From NCBI RefSeq assembly GCF_964228735.1, contig NZ_CAXRBQ010000033.1, positions 1 through 15,920 of the forward strand: a DNA stretch of 15,920 nt, written 5' to 3'. The DNA comes from Pontibacterium sp964228735. Lineage in GTDB: Bacteria > Pseudomonadota > Gammaproteobacteria > Pseudomonadales > Balneatricaceae. This document shows, piece by piece, positions 13,013 through 15,920 of the stretch (the first letter of the stretch is position 1; every line of letters starts with the position of its first letter). Made by a program: the position numbers and the translations under genes. The notes below the pieces were generated by a model, which worked only from the letters and a program-made list of their open reading frames with translations, did no database searches and was not told the origin of the DNA.

Positions 13013-14221
13013 ATGAAAGATGCTTACATCTGCGACGCGATTCGTACCCCGTTTGGCCGGTACGGCGGTGGTCTTTCCAGTGTTCGAGCTGATGACCTGG
13101 GTGCGGTGCCCCTGAAAGCGCTAATGGACCGCAACCCAAACGTGGACTGGGGTTCTGTCGACGACGTGATCTACGGCAACGCCAACCAGGCGGGTGAAGA
13201 CAACCGTAACGTGGCGCGTATGTCCTCGCTGCTGGCGGGTCTGCCAACCTCTGTTCCAGGCACCACCATCAACCGCCTATGTGGCTCCGGTATGGACGCC
13301 ATCGGTATGGCGGCGCGTGCGATCAAGTCCGGCGAAACCGAGCTGATGATTGCCGGTGGCTGTGAATCCATGTCCCGCGCCCCGTTTGTGATGGGTAAAG
13401 CGGAATCAGCTTTCTCCCGTAACCCGAACGGTCTATACGACACCACCATCGGCTGGCGTTTCATCAACAAGAAGATGAAAGCGGAGTTTGGTGTGGACTC
13501 CATGCCGGAAACCGCTGAAAACGTGGCGGAAGACTTCAACGTCTCCCGCGAAGACCAGGACCTGTTCGCCTTCCGCAGTCAGCAGAAAACCGCCGCCGCG
13601 ATGGAAGCGGGTCTGTTTAAGGAAGAGATCTGCCCGGTCACTATCCCACAGCGTAAAGGTGATGACCTGATCGTTGACACCGACGAGCATCCCCGCGCCT
13701 CAACCACCTTGGAAGGCCTGGCCAAGCTGAAAACCCCATTCCGTGAAGGCGGTTCCGTCACCGCGGGTAACGCCTCCGGCGTGAACGACGGTGCTTGCGC
13801 CCTGCTGATCGCTTCGAAAGAAGCCGCAGAAAAGAACGGCCTGACGCCAAAAGCCCGCATCGTGGCAATGGCGACCGCGGGTCTTGAGCCACGCATCATG
13901 GGCTTTGGTCCGGCGCCGGCATCCAAGAAGGTGCTGGAAAAAGCGGGCCTGACCCTGGAGCAGATGGACGTGATCGAGCTGAACGAAGCGTTCGCCTCCC
14001 AGGGCCTGGCGGTGATGCGTGATCTGGGTCTACCGGATGATGCCGCCCACGTAAACCCGAATGGCGGCGCCATCTCTCTCGGTCACCCGTTGGGTGCCAG
14101 CGGTGCCCGCCTTGTAACTACTGCGATGTACCAGTTGCATCGTACCGGTGGTCGTTACGCTCTGTGCACCATGTGTATTGGTGTGGGTCAGGGGATCGCG
14201 ATCATCATTGAGCGCGTTTAA
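13013..14221 (+). CDS. paaJ: 3-oxoadipyl-CoA / 3-oxo-5,6-dehydrosuberyl-CoA thiolase PaaJ
   Basis: A degradative thiolase that cleaves 3-oxo-5,6-dehydrosuberyl-CoA and 3-oxoadipyl-CoA to release acetyl-CoA and finally succinyl-CoA. The 402-residue product has the nucleophile Cys90 in INRLCGSGMDA, the NEAFA motif (324-328), His358 in GGAISLGHPLGASGAR and the second acid-base Cys388 in CTMCIGVGQG. The GHPLGASGAR and CIGVGQG forms, with the position after paaI, place it in the PaaJ/PcaF branch. The ATG at 13013 follows an excellent AGGAGGG site (13000-13006) 6 bases away. It ends the tightly spaced paaFGHIJ group; a terminator-like hairpin follows before paaK. Confidence 0.95.
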   Translation: MKDAYICDAIRTPFGRYGGGLSSVRADDLGAVPLKALMDRNPNVDWGSVDDVIYGNANQAGEDNRNVARMSSLLAGLPTSVPGTTINRLCGSGMDAIGMAARAIKSGETELMIAGGCESMSRAPFVMGKAESAFSRNPNGLYDTTIGWRFINKKMKAEFGVDSMPETAENVAEDFNVSREDQDLFAFRSQQKTAAAMEAGLFKEEICPVTIPQRKGDDLIVDTDEHPRASTTLEGLAKLKTPFREGGSVTAGNASGVNDGACALLIASKEAAEKNGLTPKARIVAMATAGLEPRIMGFGPAPASKKVLEKAGLTLEQMDVIELNEAFASQGLAVMRDLGLPDDAAHVNPNGGAISLGHPLGASGARLVTTAMYQLHRTGGRYALCTMCIGVGQGIAIIIERV

Positions 14222-14244
14222 GCATTGGTTTCAACACCTCATAA

Positions 14245-14280
14245 GGCAGCCCCTGATCCCTATTAAAGGGGCTGCCCTTT
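14245..14280 (+). terminator. Terminator-like hairpin between paaJ and paaK
   Basis: GGCAGCCCC (14245-14253) and GGGGCTGCC (14268-14276) form a perfect 9-bp GC-rich stem with a 14-base loop, followed by CTTTG. The T-run is short, so termination may be partial. It begins 24 bases after the paaJ stop and 130 bases before paaK. Confidence 0.6.
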
Positions 14281-14409
14281 GCAATACACTCAAAATCGTT
14301 GCCAGAGTGGAATTTAGCAACACTGCGAGTGATAAGCCGTCCGCAGAGACGGGTGTTCTGACAAAAAGTCTGACATGACAACAACAAACCAGACAGGACA
14401 ACTATAACG

Positions 14410-15708
14410 ATGCAATTCGATAACTCCTCTCGCCGAGCGCTTGATCCGATTGAAACCGCCAGCATCGATGAACTGCGCGAGCTACAGCTCACCCGCATGC
14501 AGTGGAGCATCGCCCACGCATACAACAACGTGCCGGCTTACAAGAAATTGTGTGATGAGAAAGGCGTTCTCCCGTTCGAGCTGAAAAGCCTGGACGATCT
14601 GAAGAACTTCCCTTTCACCACCAAAGCGTATCTACGCGATGCCTACCCGTTTAATTCATTCGCGGTTCCGATGAACGAGGTTGTGCGCGTACATGCATCT
14701 TCCGGTACCACCGGTAAGCCTACCGTTGTGGGTTACACCCAGAACGATATCAACGTATGGGCTGACGTTGTGGCTCGCTCCATCCGCGCTGCAGGTGGTC
14801 ATTCCGGTGACAAAGTACATGTTTCCTACGGTTACGGCCTGTTTACCGGCGGCCTGGGTGCACATTACGGGGCCGAACGCCTGGGTTGTACAGTCATCCC
14901 AATGTCCGGTGGTCAGACCGAAAAACAGGTCCAGCTGATTCAGGATTTCGATCCGGACATCATCATGGTGACGCCGTCCTACATGCTGAACCTGATCGAC
15001 GAGATGGAACGTCAGAACGTTGATCCGCAGAAGCTGGCGCTGCGCATCGGCATCTTCGGTGCTGAGCCGTGGACCGACGAAATGCGTAAGAATATGGAAG
15101 GTCGCCTGGGTATTGATGCCCTGGATATCTACGGTCTGTCTGAAGTGATGGGACCGGGTGTAGCCCAGGAGTGTATCGAATCCAAAGACGGTCCAACCAT
15201 CTGGGAAGATCACTTCTACCCAGAGATCATCGATCCAAATACCGGCGAAGTACTACCGGATGGTGAATATGGCGAGCTGGTTTTCACCTCTCTGAGCAAA
15301 GAAGCGCTGCCGATCATCCGTTACCGCACCCGTGACCTGACCCGTCTGTTGCCGGGTACTGCCCGTCCGATGCGCCGTATCGACAAAATCACCGGTCGTT
15401 CCGATGACATGCTGATCATCCGCGGCGTAAACGTCTTCCCGACCCAGATCGAAGAACAGATCCTGAAGATCCCTGCCCTGGCGCCTCACTACGAAATCGT
15501 GGTGACCAAAGAAGGCAACCTGGATAAGGTGCTGGTAAAGGTAGAGCTGACCCCTGAAGCGCAGAGTGCCCCACAAGACAAGGTCAGCAAAGAGCTGTCA
15601 CACCACATCAAATCCGTGGTGGGTATCAGCACCAAGATCGAGATTGTGGCAACCGGTGATATTCCACGTTCTGAAGGCAAAGCGAAACGCGTCTTCGACA
15701 AGCGATAA
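14410..15708 (+). CDS. paaK: Phenylacetate-CoA ligase PaaK
   Basis: PaaK activates phenylacetate to phenylacetyl-CoA using ATP, the entry step and the source of the pathway's inducer in known systems. The 432-residue product is the normal size for this short adenylate-forming family. Motifs are the P-loop SSGTTGKP (97-104), the acid-rich YGLSE (241-245), FGAEPW (216-221), and the hinge GRSDDMLIIRGVNVFP (329-344). The C-terminal lid domain has GDIPRSEGKAKRV (416-428), which holds the catalytic lysine. The ATG at 14410 has AGGA 11 bases upstream. It is separated from paaJ by 188 bases with a terminator-like hairpin, so it may have partly separate control; no good promoter was found in that gap. 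A strong terminator follows, and paaABCDE is not seen in the window. Confidence 0.96.
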   Translation: MQFDNSSRRALDPIETASIDELRELQLTRMQWSIAHAYNNVPAYKKLCDEKGVLPFELKSLDDLKNFPFTTKAYLRDAYPFNSFAVPMNEVVRVHASSGTTGKPTVVGYTQNDINVWADVVARSIRAAGGHSGDKVHVSYGYGLFTGGLGAHYGAERLGCTVIPMSGGQTEKQVQLIQDFDPDIIMVTPSYMLNLIDEMERQNVDPQKLALRIGIFGAEPWTDEMRKNMEGRLGIDALDIYGLSEVMGPGVAQECIESKDGPTIWEDHFYPEIIDPNTGEVLPDGEYGELVFTSLSKEALPIIRYRTRDLTRLLPGTARPMRRIDKITGRSDDMLIIRGVNVFPTQIEEQILKIPALAPHYEIVVTKEGNLDKVLVKVELTPEAQSAPQDKVSKELSHHIKSVVGISTKIEIVATGDIPRSEGKAKRVFDKR

Positions 15709-15790
15709 TCCACCTTCCCTGCACACACAAAAAAACCCGCTCAATAGCGCAATGCTGTTCGGTTAAGAGTTGCCAATAGCTAAGCACTTT

Positions 15791-15833
15791 CACAAAATCC
15801 GGTATTCCTCATCGAATACCGGATTTTTTTGTG
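15791..15833 (+). terminator. Rho-independent terminator after paaK
   Basis: ATCCGGTATTC (15797-15807) and GAATACCGGAT (15814-15824) form a perfect 11-bp stem with a 6-base loop. It is extended by A-T pairs and followed by a run of seven Ts (15824-15830). It lies about 90 bases after the paaK stop. CACAAAA / TTTTGTG at the outer edges makes it partly symmetrical, so it may also stop weakly on the minus strand. Confidence 0.9.
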
Positions 15834-15920
15834 CCTCTTCAACAGTCATTGCTCGATATTAACGAGCTAAGTTCATTTACCGATCTGAGCACATTTGCTC
15901 AAAACATTCCTGTTGAATGG
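15834..15920. other. Unassigned right-hand edge
   Basis: These 87 bases hold no start with a ribosome binding site and no recognisable protein. Two small hairpin-capable repeats are present (GCTCG...CGAGC near 15851-15868 and GAGCA...TGCTC near 15887-15900). A minus-strand frame open from the edge stops after 13 codons, so the 3' end of a convergent gene is possible but cannot be shown. Confidence 0.3.

Noticed and set aside
14403..14408. TATAAC as a -10 element for paaK
   Set aside because: It lies directly before the ATG, so transcription would start inside the gene, and no -35 is found 16-18 bases upstream.

Overview
The window looks like chromosome of a gammaproteobacterium, most plausibly a marine Oceanospirillales/Pseudomonadales-type organism. 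This is inferred from gene order and protein resemblance only. The left part keeps the order HAD phosphatase - sppA - maf(yceF) - yceD - rpmF - plsX - fabD, known from Pseudomonas, without a fabH between plsX and fabD. The right part is a phenylacetate (paa) catabolic locus. I saw no insertion sequence, phage gene, CRISPR array, tRNA or rRNA.

Layout. (1) 1-1963, minus strand: yceD - rpmF - plsX - fabD (fabD cut by the window edge), coupling a ribosomal protein gene to phospholipid and fatty-acid initiation. A near-consensus sigma70 promoter sits so close to yceD that its mRNA would be almost leaderless. (2) 2087-2665, plus strand: maf/yceF, a nucleotide pyrophosphatase. (3) 2692-3279, minus: a two-TM protein with an antibiotic-biosynthesis-monooxygenase (ABM) fold, lying between sppA and maf where Pseudomonas has no gene. 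(4) 3487-5180, minus: HAD phosphatase (TTG start) followed 2 bases later by sppA, ending in a strong terminator. (5) 5357-6103, minus: a short-chain dehydrogenase. (6) 6238-8778, minus: paaN-type aldehyde dehydrogenase, then an enoyl-CoA hydratase, ending in a strong terminator. (7) 8779-9436: a 658-base divergent intergenic region rich in dyads and repeats. (8) 9437-15708, plus: paaF, paaG, paaH, paaI, paaJ and, after a terminator-like hairpin, paaK; a strong terminator follows at about 15.8 kb.

How the genes work together. PaaK makes phenylacetyl-CoA. The ring epoxidase (paaABCDE) that should act next is not in the window. PaaG isomerises the ring epoxide to an oxepin. PaaN is expected to oxidise the semialdehyde made when the ring is opened; it lacks the MaoC hydratase domain fused in PaaZ, so the oxepin-CoA hydrolase must be encoded elsewhere. 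PaaJ, PaaF and PaaH then carry out beta-oxidation-like steps to acetyl-CoA and succinyl-CoA, and PaaI is a rescue thioesterase. The minus-strand hydratase is a third crotonase in the locus.

The genes themselves are known families. The points most worth a second look are regulatory: the near-leaderless yceD promoter, the dyad cluster between paaN and paaF, the hairpin between paaN and the hydratase gene, a 44-codon ORF hidden in the divergent region, and the junction where the paa block meets the conserved HAD-sppA-maf block.
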